Source: Paramagnetospirillum caucaseum
GTDB lineage: Bacteria > Pseudomonadota > Alphaproteobacteria > Rhodospirillales > Magnetospirillaceae
DNA: 62,756 nucleotides
NCBI RefSeq assembly: GCF_000342045.1
Contig: NZ_AONQ01000025.1
Span: 1-62,756, forward strand
Direction of reading: 5' to 3'
Part shown: piece after piece, positions 24,515 to 33,143 of the stretch
How the letters are laid out: each line of letters begins with the position of its first letter
Position numbering within the stretch: the first letter of the stretch is position 1
Made by a program: the position numbers and the translations under genes
Notes under the pieces: model-generated
What the model was told of the DNA's origin: nothing
Seen by the model: only the letters and a program-made list of their open reading frames with translations
Databases searched by the model: none

Positions 24515-24706
24515 ATGGCGGTTGATCCCGAGCAGGTGGCGCGCAGCGCGGACGATCTGATCGATCACTACGGTCAAACCGCTCTCGAAGTGGCCCGCCA
24601 GCAGGTTGAACGTGCGTCGAGGGCCGGTGATATGCCGGCCCTCGATCTGGCGCTGATGGTGCTGAGCGAAATCGAGCGCCGTCAGACTACAGAATCCAAT
24701 TTGTAA
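24515..24706 (+). CDS. Small helical phage protein
   Basis: 63 residues (MAVDPEQVARSADDLIDHYG, then EVARQQVERASRAGDMPALD), predicted to be helical and resembling the small DUF6961-like proteins of alphaproteobacterial phages. Linked to the HU gene by a 3-base gap; its last 25 bases overlap the convergent DUF3489 gene. Function unknown. Confidence 0.6.
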   Translation: MAVDPEQVARSADDLIDHYGQTALEVARQQVERASRAGDMPALDLALMVLSEIERRQTTESNL

Positions 24707-25260
24707 ACCCGGCCCCGGCCTTCGATCTTCTCGCTGGTGACGTCCAGGCCGAGCTTCTTCTTCAAGGCCCCGGCAATGGCTCCCCTCGCGGTGTGTGGCA
24801 ACCAGCCGAACTCGGCGGTGATCTCGGCGATGCTGCTGCCCTCGGGCCGCTTCAGCATGGCGATCAGCGCCTCCTGCTTGGTGCCTTCGCGGGACTTGCG
24901 GGCCGGTTTCGCGACGTGGGCGTCCGTGGGCGGGGATTCTGCCTCGTCGGCCATATCAGTCGCCGGTTCTTCTTCCGGCGCCGTGTCCGCGCCCGTGTCG
25001 GCGACAATGCCCAACGCCGTGTAGGCGGCGGCCGTGGCAACTAGCGTTAGCGGGGTTCCGTCCTCGTCTTCGCGCCAGACCGGGGCACCGGCTTCAACCG
25101 GAATCGCCTCGATCAGGCCCTTCTTGATCATGCTGGTCAGCACCATGTCGATCGCACCGCCCTTCAAAGATGTGCTGATCGGCAGGACCAGCCCGCCCTC
25201 GCGGGCGCAGGCGGTGGCGAGGATGACGGATTGGGTGTCGGAAAGCTGAATCGTGGTCAT
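24682..25260 (-). CDS. DUF3489 family protein
   Basis: 192 residues. The N-terminal part (SDTQSVILATACAREGGLVL) is a winged-helix-like segment; an acidic linker (about 95-130) leads to the DUF3489 domain TKQEALIAMLKRPEGSSIAE with EFGWLPHTARGAIAGALKKK, also helix-turn-helix-like. DNA binding is likely. The ATG at 25260 is chosen because GAGAGG precedes it and the conserved start MTTIQLSD fits; an upstream extension is unsupported. Confidence 0.82.
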   Translation of the reverse strand: MTTIQLSDTQSVILATACAREGGLVLPISTSLKGGAIDMVLTSMIKKGLIEAIPVEAGAPVWREDEDGTPLTLVATAAAYTALGIVADTGADTAPEEEPATDMADEAESPPTDAHVAKPARKSREGTKQEALIAMLKRPEGSSIAEITAEFGWLPHTARGAIAGALKKKLGLDVTSEKIEGRGRVYKLDSVV

Positions 25261-25355
25261 GGTGGTTCCTCTCGGGTGCGGCGCGGTCAATCCGCGCCCT
25301 ACCACCTCGAGCCCAACCGGGCGGACCCGGTCGGGCGATGCGGGAACCAAGGGCG

Positions 25356-25535
25356 TCAGGCGGCCATGTTGGCCAGGAGACGGCGGGCTTCGTAAATCGC
25401 CGTCCACATGGCGCGGTCATCGGCGGGCCCGTCGGTTGTTTCGATCTCGGTGGCAGCGCGGTCGATGGCCCGCAGCGTTTCCAGCATGGCGGCATTATCA
25501 GTGCGCAGGCGGTCGAGTTCGGCGGAGTCGGTCAT
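25356..25535 (-). CDS. Small helical phage protein
   Basis: 59 residues, MTDSAELDRLRTDNAAMLET onward, with a coiled-coil-like heptad pattern and a C-terminal AIYEARRLLANMAA. AGGAG lies 6 bases before the ATG at 25535. It belongs to the leftward set with the genes on both sides. The pattern suggests a small dimeric regulator or a structural helper; function unknown. Confidence 0.65.
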   Translation of the reverse strand: MTDSAELDRLRTDNAAMLETLRAIDRAATEIETTDGPADDRAMWTAIYEARRLLANMAA

Positions 25536-25577
25536 CCATGTCTCCTTTCTTGACGGTGCTGCCGGCGAGGTCGGACG

Positions 25578-25937
25578 TCAGGCTGCCGCGTCGGCCATGA
25601 TTTCGAAATGGGTAACGAAGCCGGTGAGGTAGGGCAGCCCGTGCGGGATGCCGGTTTCCCGCGCCGTGTGGCGGCTGATGGTCCAGGCCATCCAGCGGGC
25701 CACCGCCGCGTCAATTGCCGCCGCCAGCCCGAGACAGCGAAACAATCCGTTGGCGACGTCGTCGGCGAAGTGGCGGCCCTGGGTGCTGTCGAGGAAATCG
25801 CGCACCGCCGTGTCCGGGCAGCCGGTGGCGGTCTGGATCGCGGGCATCGCCAGTTTCCAGGCTTCGGCCGGGTCGGCATGATCGGCCATGGTACCGAAGA
25901 AGCCCCATTCGGTGTTGTTAGTCGGCAGGATCGTCAT
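25578..25937 (-). CDS. Conserved phage protein of unknown function
   Basis: 119 residues starting MTILPTNNTEWGFFGTM, with AMPAIQTATGCPDTAVRDFL and GRHFADDVANGL, a pattern I associate with a conserved hypothetical protein of alphaproteobacterial prophages and plasmids. AGAGGAG precedes the ATG at 25937. It is the first gene of the leftward set ending in the DUF3489 gene, divergent from the terminase. Confidence 0.7.
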   Translation of the reverse strand: MTILPTNNTEWGFFGTMADHADPAEAWKLAMPAIQTATGCPDTAVRDFLDSTQGRHFADDVANGLFRCLGLAAAIDAAVARWMAWTISRHTARETGIPHGLPYLTGFVTHFEIMADAAA

Positions 25938-26034
25938 GCTGGTCTCCTCTGTTCGTGGAACCATCCATCGCTCTGTCGGCCCGGCACATCAACTGGAATA
26001 GCGGATCATTTCCTTTCGTTTTAAGGCTTCGATC

Positions 26035-26586
26035 ATGGGGGTGTCCGTTCGCGAATATGCCCGCAGGCGTGGTGTCAGCCATACCGCCGTGCGCAAGGCG
26101 GTTCAGACGGGCCGGATTCCACAGGAGCCCGATGGCACCATCGACCCGGTAAAGGCCGACGCCGCCTGGGATTCCCAGACCGACCCGGCCCGACGGGCGG
26201 CAGCACCGCCGCCCTCAATGCCATCCCCCACCCCGAAGCCATCCTCGTCGCCATCACTCCAGCGCGAGACCGTTCCGCCATTGCCCAGCACCTCCGGCGC
26301 CACCTTCAACCAAGCCCGCACGGCCCATGAAGTCGCCAAGGCCCAGAAAGCCCGCATCCAGGTGGATCGCCTCAAGGAAGAGGTGGTCGATCGGGCGCGG
26401 GCCACCGCCCTGGTGTTCAAGCTGGCCCGGCAGGAGCGCGATTCCTGGATCACCTGGCCGGCGCGGGTCGCCGGGCAGATGGCCGCGGAGATCGGCATCG
26501 ACCCGCATGTGATGCAGACCCTGCTGGAAGCCCATGTCCACGCCCATCTCGACGAACTCGCCGCCATCGAACCGAACTTCCGATGA
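26035..26586 (+). CDS. Terminase small subunit (Nu1-like)
   Basis: 183 residues. The N-terminal winged helix VREYARRRGVSHTAVRKAVQ followed by TGRIPQ is the DNA-binding domain of Nu1/Gp1-type small terminases. A proline/serine linker (60-90) leads to a helical C-terminal part that binds the large subunit. It recognises the packaging site on concatemeric DNA. It overlaps the large subunit gene by 53 bases. The 97-base gap upstream may hold the late promoter or cos site, but neither was identified. Confidence 0.85.
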   Translation: MGVSVREYARRRGVSHTAVRKAVQTGRIPQEPDGTIDPVKADAAWDSQTDPARRAAAPPPSMPSPTPKPSSSPSLQRETVPPLPSTSGATFNQARTAHEVAKAQKARIQVDRLKEEVVDRARATALVFKLARQERDSWITWPARVAGQMAAEIGIDPHVMQTLLEAHVHAHLDELAAIEPNFR

Positions 26587-28519
26587 CGCGCTTGGGTTCC
26601 GTGGGGCCGATGCTGTGCTGCTGGCATGGCAGGACGGGATGCGTCCTGATCCCCGCCTGACCGTATCCCAATGGGCCGATCAGCACCGCATGCTGTCGAG
26701 CCGGGCCTCGGCGGAACCGGGCCGGTACCGCACGGCCCGTACCCCTTACATGCGCGACATCATGGACGCGCTGTCGCCTACCAATCCGGTACAGCGGGTG
26801 GTGTTCATGAAGGCGGCCCAGGTGGGGGCGACTGAAGCGGGTTGCTGCTTCATCGGCTTTGTCATCCACCATGCGCCGGGGCCGATGCTCTGCGTCCAGC
26901 CCACGGTGGAGATGGCGAAGCGGGCGTCGCGCCAGCGCATCGACCCTCTGATCGAGGAAAGCCCGGCGATCCGCGATCGGGTCAAACCGGCCCGGTCGCG
27001 TGACGCGGGCAATACCATGCTGTCGAAGGATTTCCCCGGCGGCACCCTGGTGCTGACCGGGGCCAACAGCGCTGTCGGCCTGCGCTCCATGCCGGCCCGT
27101 TACCTGTTTCTCGACGAGGTCGATGCCTACCCGGCTTCCGCCGACGAGGAAGGTGATCCGGTCGGGCTGGCCGAGGCCCGCTCGCTGACCTTCGCCCATC
27201 GCCGAAAAGTGTTCCTGGCCTCGACCCCGACCATCCGGGGCATGTCGCGCATCGAGCGGGAATACGAGGCCAGCGACCAGCGCCGGTTCTTCGTGCCGTG
27301 TCCCCATTGCGGGAGTATGCAGTGGCTGAAATTCGAGCGGCTGCGCTGGGACAAGGGCCGCCCCGAGACGGTGCGCTATCACTGCGAATCCTGTGACCAG
27401 GAGATCGCCGAGCACCACAAAGGCGCGATGCTGGCGGCAGGCGTTTGGCGGGCGACGGCCACGGGCACTGATCCCGGTACCATCGGCTTTCACATCTCGG
27501 CGCTGTATTCGCCGCCGGGCTGGCAGTCGTGGCGGGACATCGTCCGCCTGTGGGAAGCGGCGCAAGGAAATGACGATGCGCTCCGGGTGTTCAAGAACAC
27601 CGTGCTGGGCGAAACCTGGACCGAATCCGGCGAGGCTCCCGATTGGCAGCGGCTCTACGATCGTCGCGAGACCTGGAGCAACGGCACCGTCCCGGCGGGC
27701 GGGTTGTTTCTCACCGCCGGGGCCGACGTCCAGAAGGACCGTGTCGAGATCGATGTCTGGGCCTGGGGGCGCAACCTGGAAAGCTGGCTGATCGACCACA
27801 TCGTCATCGACGGCGGGCCGGAACATGCCGAAACCTGGGCGGCGCTGGAGCGGGTGCTGGGGCAAACCTGGACCCATGCCAGCGGCGCGGCCCTGAAGAT
27901 CGCCCGTCTGGCCATCGATTCCGGCTACGAATCCTCGGCGGTCTACACCTGGGCTCGCCGGATGGGCGTCGGCCAGGTCTCGCCGATCAAGGGCGTCGAG
28001 GGCTTCAACCGCTCCAGCCCGGTGTCCGGTCCCACCTTGGTGGACGCCACCGAGGGCGGCAAGAAGATCCGCCGCGGTGCCCGGCTGTGGACGGTGGCGG
28101 TGTCCACCTTCAAAACCGAAACCTACCGCTTCCTGCGCCTGGAGCGCCCCACCGACGAGGAATTGGCCGAGGGAATCCGTTACCCGGCCGGAACGGTGCA
28201 TCTGCCATCGTGGGCGGACTCGGAGTGGTGCAAGCAGTTCGTCGCCGAGCAGTTGGTGACGGTCAAAAACCGGCGCGGCTTCACCAAGCTGGAATGGCAG
28301 AAGCTGCGCGAGCGCAACGAGGCGCTGGATTGCCGGGTCTATGCCCGCGCCGCCGCCTGGATCGTCGGCGCCGACCGCTGGTCAGAGGCCAAATGGCGGG
28401 ATCTCGAGAAGCAGGTGGCGATGAACGACCGGCTTCCCGCCAGTGACCCGGAGGCCGGGCAGATCCGCCGCACCGTCCGTCGCCCCCGGCGGATCATCAA
28501 GTTCAGCGGGATGCACTGA
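26534..28519 (+). CDS. Terminase large subunit (GpA family)
   Basis: 661 residues. Motor motifs are VVFMKAAQVGATEAG (Walker A-like) and YLFLDEVDAYPAS (Walker B); a zinc-ribbon-like CPHCGS...CESCDQ region follows, and the nuclease part begins LTAGADVQKDRVEIDVWAWG. It is the full-length lambda-type packaging ATPase/nuclease that cuts the concatemer and fills the head. A start at 26639 is possible, but the upstream ATG gives the usual length. Confidence 0.93.
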   Translation: MSTPISTNSPPSNRTSDDALGFRGADAVLLAWQDGMRPDPRLTVSQWADQHRMLSSRASAEPGRYRTARTPYMRDIMDALSPTNPVQRVVFMKAAQVGATEAGCCFIGFVIHHAPGPMLCVQPTVEMAKRASRQRIDPLIEESPAIRDRVKPARSRDAGNTMLSKDFPGGTLVLTGANSAVGLRSMPARYLFLDEVDAYPASADEEGDPVGLAEARSLTFAHRRKVFLASTPTIRGMSRIEREYEASDQRRFFVPCPHCGSMQWLKFERLRWDKGRPETVRYHCESCDQEIAEHHKGAMLAAGVWRATATGTDPGTIGFHISALYSPPGWQSWRDIVRLWEAAQGNDDALRVFKNTVLGETWTESGEAPDWQRLYDRRETWSNGTVPAGGLFLTAGADVQKDRVEIDVWAWGRNLESWLIDHIVIDGGPEHAETWAALERVLGQTWTHASGAALKIARLAIDSGYESSAVYTWARRMGVGQVSPIKGVEGFNRSSPVSGPTLVDATEGGKKIRRGARLWTVAVSTFKTETYRFLRLERPTDEELAEGIRYPAGTVHLPSWADSEWCKQFVAEQLVTVKNRRGFTKLEWQKLRERNEALDCRVYARAAAWIVGADRWSEAKWRDLEKQVAMNDRLPASDPEAGQIRRTVRRPRRIIKFSGMH

Positions 28520-28521
28520 TC

Positions 28522-28731
28522 ATGACTCTCGACGAGATGAAGGCTGAGCGCGAGCGAGTGCTGGCGCGGCGCAACTCGCTGGTCGCCCGTGTCACGGTGG
28601 GCGACCGCACTGTCCAATACGACCTGACCCAGGCCAACCATGTCCTGACCGATCTGGACCGCCGCATCGCCGTGCTGGAGGGCAAGAAGCCCCGCCGCCG
28701 AATTCTCGCCGTCGCCACCAAGGGGCTGTGA
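28522..28731 (+). CDS. gpW-like head-tail joining protein
   Basis: 69 residues: helical N-terminus (MTLDEMKAERERVLARRN), a beta hairpin (ARVTVGDRTVQYD) and a second helix (VLTDLDRRIAVLEGKK). This is the helix-hairpin-helix arrangement of gpW, the connector subunit added to the filled head. Position between terminase and portal is the same as in lambda. Confidence 0.82.
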   Translation: MTLDEMKAERERVLARRNSLVARVTVGDRTVQYDLTQANHVLTDLDRRIAVLEGKKPRRRILAVATKGL

Positions 28732-30164
28732 TCATGCTGTCGGGACTGCGCAGGAGGATCGGTGCCCTGATCGGTGGCTTCGAGGCCGCCCAGGGCAGCC
28801 GCCGGCTCAAGGGCTTCCAGCCCAGCCGCGCCCATGTCAACACCTTGATCTCCGCCACCGGTTCCGACATCACGGCGCGAGCCCGATATCTGGTCCGCAA
28901 CAACGGCTATGCCCTCAATGCCGCCGAAAGCTGGACCGGCAACGCGGTCGGCACCGGCATCAAGCCGTCATCCCTGATCGCCGACAAGGATCTGAAGACC
29001 CTGGTGCAGCAGCTCTGGCTGGCCTGGACCGACGAATCCGATGCCGAGGAACTGACCGATTTCTATGGCCAGCAGCGCCGGGCCGCCCGCGAGGTGTTCA
29101 TCGCCGGGGAAGTGTTCTTCCGCCTGCGCCCGCGTCGTCCGGAAGACGGCCTGACGGTGCCGCTGCAATTGCAGATGCTGCCCTCCGAGATGCTACCCCT
29201 GACCCGAACCGAGGTTCTTCCCAACGGCAACACCATCCGTCAGGGCATTGAGTTCGACCGCATCGGTCGGCGGGTGGCATATTGGTTCCTGCGCCGTCAT
29301 CCCGGTGATCTCACCGACCCCGGCATGGTCGGCGAAATGGTGCGCGTTCCGGCTGCCGAAATCATCCATGTCATCGACCCGGTGGAATCCGGCCAGCTTC
29401 GCGGCGTCTCCCGTCTGGCCCCGGCCATCGTCAAGCTGTTCCTGCTCGACCAGTACGACGACGCCGAACTGGAGCGCAAGAAGATCGCGGCGATGTACGC
29501 GATGTTCGTCATCTCGCCGGCACCAACCGATATTATCGATGTGACCCCAGCCGACGATGGTTCCGGCGACCGCATCGTCGAGGTCCAGCCCGGCCAGGTG
29601 GTGCCCTTGGAGCCGGGCGAGCAGATACAGACCTCGGCCCCCGCCGATGTGGGCGGATCGTATGAGCCATTCGAGTATCGGACGCTGCTGCAGATCTCGG
29701 CCGCCACCGGCATCCCTTACGCCTATTTGTCCAACGACATGCTGAAGGCCAATTACTCCAACTCGCGCATGGCGCTGCTGGAATTCCGCCGCCGGGTCGA
29801 GGCATGGCAGCACTCGGTGATGGTCCACCAAATGTGTAGGAAAGTGTGGCAGCGCTGGTTGGATGTGGCCGTCCTGTCCGGAGCGCTCGACATTTCCGGC
29901 TATGAACGCAACCGCGCCAGCTTCATCGCCTGTTCCTGGCTGCCGCCGAAATGGGACTGGGTCGATCCGCTGAAGGACGCCAAGGCCGAGATCGAGCAGA
30001 TCGGGGCGGGTCTGAAAAGCAGGACGCAGGCACTGGCCGAACGCGGCTACGACGCCGAGCAGGTGGATGCCGAGATCGCCGCTGATCGGGAACGCGAACA
30101 GCGGCTGGGACTGACCTTCGGTTCCGATCCGACACCGCTCTTGTTGCCCCCACCGACATCGTAA
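28728..30164 (+). CDS. Portal protein (lambda family)
   Basis: 478 residues. ITARARYLVRNNGYALNAAE, the acidic middle and LQISAATGIPYAYLSNDMLK are typical of the lambda portal family. The portal ring is the DNA entry channel of the head. The GTG at 28728 overlaps the gpW stop (GTGA); the ATG at 28734 would shorten it by 2 residues. The C-terminus is rich in proline. Confidence 0.92.
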   Translation: MIMLSGLRRRIGALIGGFEAAQGSRRLKGFQPSRAHVNTLISATGSDITARARYLVRNNGYALNAAESWTGNAVGTGIKPSSLIADKDLKTLVQQLWLAWTDESDAEELTDFYGQQRRAAREVFIAGEVFFRLRPRRPEDGLTVPLQLQMLPSEMLPLTRTEVLPNGNTIRQGIEFDRIGRRVAYWFLRRHPGDLTDPGMVGEMVRVPAAEIIHVIDPVESGQLRGVSRLAPAIVKLFLLDQYDDAELERKKIAAMYAMFVISPAPTDIIDVTPADDGSGDRIVEVQPGQVVPLEPGEQIQTSAPADVGGSYEPFEYRTLLQISAATGIPYAYLSNDMLKANYSNSRMALLEFRRRVEAWQHSVMVHQMCRKVWQRWLDVAVLSGALDISGYERNRASFIACSWLPPKWDWVDPLKDAKAEIEQIGAGLKSRTQALAERGYDAEQVDAEIAADREREQRLGLTFGSDPTPLLLPPPTS

Positions 30165-30172
30165 GGACGGAC

Positions 30173-31405
30173 ATGCACGATTTGCCCCATCTCGCGGCTC
30201 GTCTGTACGGGACGCCGCTGCTGGTCGCCCGCAGTAAGCTGGATGTGATCCTGGGTGCTCTCGGCCCCCGGCTGGCTGGGCAGTCCATCTCCTTCGACGG
30301 TGATACGGCTCCATCCGCCGATGTGGCGGTGACGCCCGACGGCATCGCCATCGTGCCGGTGGTGGGAACCCTGGTGGCCCGCTCCGGCTATCTCGGCGCC
30401 GCCAGCGGCTTGACCGGTTATGGCGACATCGCCGATGCCATCGAGGCGGCAGCCACCGATCCCGGCGTTCGCGCCATTCTGCTGGATGTGGACTCCTCCG
30501 GTGGCGAGGTGGGCGGGTTGTTCGATCTGGTCGACCACATCCAGGCCATCCGCAGCCAGTGTGGCAAGCCCATCTGGGCGGTAGCCGATGAAGCGGCGCT
30601 GTCGGCGGCCTATGCCATCGCCTGCACCGCCGACCGCCTCTACGTCACCCAGACCGGCGAGGTCGGGTCCATCGGCGTCGTGGCTGTTCACCGCGACGAA
30701 TCGGGAGCCGATGCCCAGGCTGGGCTGGCGTGGACCTTCGTCCATGCCGGTGCCGCCAAGGTCGATGGCAATCCCCACCAGCCGCTGTCCGACTCTGCCC
30801 GTGCCGGTCTGCAGGCTGACGTCGATGCCCTTTATGATCGCTTCATCGCTCTGGTGGCCCGGTGCCGCAAGCAGCCGCCGGAGGCGATCCGCGCCACCGA
30901 GGCTGCGGTCTATCGCGGTGACCAGGCGGTGGCCGCCGGTCTGGCCGACAAGGTCGGCACGCTCCGCGTTGCCCTGGCCGATCTCGGAGCCGTGCTGGCG
31001 CGCCCGTCTATCCGTTCCCCCGTCCTGTCCAAACCCAAGGAGACCACCATGTCCGAGCAAACGGGGGACATCCCCGTCATCGAAACCGAGCGCCCCACTC
31101 CGGGAGCCATTGTTCCGGTGCCCGGCGAAGTAACCGCCCAGGTGGAACAGCGCCTGCGCGCCGAATATTCCGAAATCAGCGCCATCGCCGCCCAGGCCGC
31201 CCGGCTGGGCGTGACCATCGATCCCGCCGAGGCCATGGCCAAGGGCATCCGCCCCGAGGCGTTGCGGCGCACCGTGCTGGAGCAACTGGCTGAGCGCTCC
31301 GAGGCCACCGATGTGGTCGCCGCCGCTCCGGCGGGAGCCGCCCCCAAGTCCGAAGCCGAAAGCCCCATCGTCCGGCGTGCCCGTGAAGCCGCCGCCCGTA
31401 AGTAA
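30173..31405 (+). CDS. Head maturation protease (S49) fused to scaffold domain
   Basis: 410 residues. The N-terminal ClpP-like S49 domain has AILLDVDSSGGEVGGLFDL and the nucleophile in EAALSAAYAIACTADRL (Ser144). From about residue 293 the protein changes to a Glu/Ala-rich helical part ending in RREAAARK-like basic sequence. This is the gpC/Nu3 design of lambda, in which the protease and the scaffold share a C-terminus. An internal start at 31049 supports this. Confidence 0.9.
   Translation: MHDLPHLAARLYGTPLLVARSKLDVILGALGPRLAGQSISFDGDTAPSADVAVTPDGIAIVPVVGTLVARSGYLGAASGLTGYGDIADAIEAAATDPGVRAILLDVDSSGGEVGGLFDLVDHIQAIRSQCGKPIWAVADEAALSAAYAIACTADRLYVTQTGEVGSIGVVAVHRDESGADAQAGLAWTFVHAGAAKVDGNPHQPLSDSARAGLQADVDALYDRFIALVARCRKQPPEAIRATEAAVYRGDQAVAAGLADKVGTLRVALADLGAVLARPSIRSPVLSKPKETTMSEQTGDIPVIETERPTPGAIVPVPGEVTAQVEQRLRAEYSEISAIAAQAARLGVTIDPAEAMAKGIRPEALRRTVLEQLAERSEATDVVAAAPAGAAPKSEAESPIVRRAREAAARK
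31049..31405 (+). CDS. Scaffold protein from an internal in-frame start (Nu3-like)
   Basis: Inside the protease gene, AAGGAGA lies 5 bases before an ATG at 31049 that is in frame. A 118-residue protein (MSEQTGDIPV to the end) would be made, matching the lambda Nu3 scaffold, which is translated separately from the end of the C gene. The internal ribosome-binding site is better than many true starts in this prophage. Separate production is an inference. Confidence 0.65.
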   Translation: MSEQTGDIPVIETERPTPGAIVPVPGEVTAQVEQRLRAEYSEISAIAAQAARLGVTIDPAEAMAKGIRPEALRRTVLEQLAERSEATDVVAAAPAGAAPKSEAESPIVRRAREAAARK

Positions 31406-31417
31406 GGAACAGCCCCC

Positions 31418-31807
31418 ATGCCTGTGCTGACTGCTCCGCCCACCCTGGGCGATCTGCTGAAGTTCGAACTGAACGCCAGCTACACCCGCGAGACCGTCAC
31501 CCTGAAGGCGGGGACCAGTTATCCCCTGGGTTCCGTGCTGGGCCGCATCTCCGCCAGCGATGAATACCGTCTGTCCCCCGCCGCCGAGGTGGTGGGGGAC
31601 GAAGGGGCGGAGGTGGCCGTCGCCGTGCTGCTGGACGCGGTGGACGCCACCGATGCCGCCGTCACCGGCCTCATCGCCGCCCGCGGTCCCGTCATTCTGG
31701 CCGATGGTGCCCTGGCGTTCGATGCCTCGGTCGACCAACCTGCCGAACGGGCCGCCAAGATTGTCCAGCTTGCCACCGTGGGGCTGGTCGCCCGCGCCAC
31801 CGTCTGA
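31418..31807 (+). CDS. Head decoration protein (gpD-like)
   Basis: 129 residues, beta-rich, with TYRETVTLKAG-type start (ASYTRETVTLKAGTSYPLGS) and AVAVLLDAVDATDAAV. Position between the scaffold and capsid genes and length fit lambda gpD, which trims and stabilises the expanded head. It starts 12 bases after the protease stop. Confidence 0.85.
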   Translation: MPVLTAPPTLGDLLKFELNASYTRETVTLKAGTSYPLGSVLGRISASDEYRLSPAAEVVGDEGAEVAVAVLLDAVDATDAAVTGLIAARGPVILADGALAFDASVDQPAERAAKIVQLATVGLVARATV

Positions 31808-31821
31808 TCGGAGCCTTTCCC

Positions 31822-32844
31822 ATGACCCAGATCATCAATCCCTTCGACGTGGGCGGCTACTCGCTCGCCGAGATGACCCAGGCCATCAACATCCTGCCCA
31901 ACCTGTACACCCGGTTGGGCCAGATGGGGCTGTTCCGCTTCGAGGGCGTCACCCAGCGCAGCGTCATCATCGAGCAGGCCGAGGGTGTCCTCAACCTGCT
32001 GCCCACCGTTCCCCTGGGCGGCCCGGCCACCGTCGCCAATCGTGATGCCCGGTCCATGCGCTCCTTCACCGTGCCGTGGATTCCGCACGATGATTCCATC
32101 ACCCCTCAGGACGTCCAGGGCGTGCGTGGCTTTGGCGTCGCCGATGCCGCCGATCCGCTGGCCACGGTGATGGAACGCAAGCTGACCCGCATGCGGAGCA
32201 AGCACGCCCAGACTCGGGAGTTCATGGAGGTCAATGCGCTCCGCGGCATCATTCGCGACGGCTCCGGTGCGACCCTGTACGACTACTTCAGCGAGTTCGC
32301 CCTGAGCCGCCAGCAGGTGGATTTCACCCTGGGTACCGCCACCACCAATGTCCAGGCCAAGATCCGCGAGACCTTGCGCAAGGTGGAGACCGAACTGAAG
32401 GGCGAGACCATGACCAGCGTGCTGGCCCTGGTCAGCCCGGAATTCTTCGACAAGTTGATCAGCCATGCCAAGGTCGAGCAGGCGTACCAGTACTATTCCT
32501 CGACCGGTGCTCAGCCGCTGCGGGAAGACGTCCGCCGCCGCTTCCCCTTCGCCGGCATGGTGTTCGAGGAATACAGCGCCACCGTCACCCTCTCCACCGG
32601 TGCGACCGAAACCCTGATCCCGGCCGGCGAGGGCATCGCCTTCCCGCTGGGTACCATGGACACCTTCGTCACCTATGGCGCCCCGGCCAATCTGATCGAA
32701 ACCGTCAACACCCTGGGCGTTCCCATGTATGCCCGGCAGCTTGCCCGCCAGGATGGCAGCGCCATCGACGTCAAGACCGAGGCGTCGATCCTGCCGGTCA
32801 ACAAGCGGCCGCGTCTAGCGGTGCGTCTGTTCTCGGGCAACTGA
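31822..32844 (+). CDS. Major capsid protein (gpE family)
   Basis: 340 residues. The middle contains HDDSITPQDVQGVRGFG and the end VNKRPRLAVRLF, features of the lambda gpE-type HK97-fold capsid protein. Most abundant structural protein of the phage head. Lies between decoration and head-tail joining genes as expected. Confidence 0.92.
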   Translation: MTQIINPFDVGGYSLAEMTQAINILPNLYTRLGQMGLFRFEGVTQRSVIIEQAEGVLNLLPTVPLGGPATVANRDARSMRSFTVPWIPHDDSITPQDVQGVRGFGVADAADPLATVMERKLTRMRSKHAQTREFMEVNALRGIIRDGSGATLYDYFSEFALSRQQVDFTLGTATTNVQAKIRETLRKVETELKGETMTSVLALVSPEFFDKLISHAKVEQAYQYYSSTGAQPLREDVRRRFPFAGMVFEEYSATVTLSTGATETLIPAGEGIAFPLGTMDTFVTYGAPANLIETVNTLGVPMYARQLARQDGSAIDVKTEASILPVNKRPRLAVRLFSGN

Positions 32845-32846
32845 CC

Positions 32847-33143
32847 ATGACCGCCTTTGCCGACGCCATCGACGACCTGTTCGCCGATCCGAACATGGCG
32901 GTTACCGTCAGCTACCAGGGCCGGTCCATCCGCGCCCTGGTACGGCGGCCCGACCGCGATATCGAATTCTCGGACGTCACCGTGCATACCAGCACGGCGG
33001 TGTTCGAGATCCGGCGGCGGGAGGTTCCGGCACCCCAGGCGGGGGATGTGATCGTCCACGATGGCGACAGCTTCGTCGTCCAGGGCGAACCCCGTCTGGA
33101 TGCCGAGCGGCTGGTTTGGACAATCGACGTGAGACCGGCATGA
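32847..33143 (+). CDS. Head-tail attachment protein (FII-like)
   Basis: 98 residues, mostly beta (AVTVSYQGRSIRALVRRPDR, then VHTSTAVFEIRRREVPAPQA and IVHDGDSFVVQGEPRLD). The pattern is that of the small FII-type connector that joins the head to the tail. Its stop overlaps the next start (ATGA). Confidence 0.78.
   Translation: MTAFADAIDDLFADPNMAVTVSYQGRSIRALVRRPDRDIEFSDVTVHTSTAVFEIRRREVPAPQAGDVIVHDGDSFVVQGEPRLDAERLVWTIDVRPA

Noticed and set aside
26450-28201. Long minus-strand frame opposite the terminase
   Set aside because: It mirrors the GC-rich terminase codons, has no motif and no start signal. The same applies to the long reverse frames at 30047-31738, 37005-38204 and 42135-43859.
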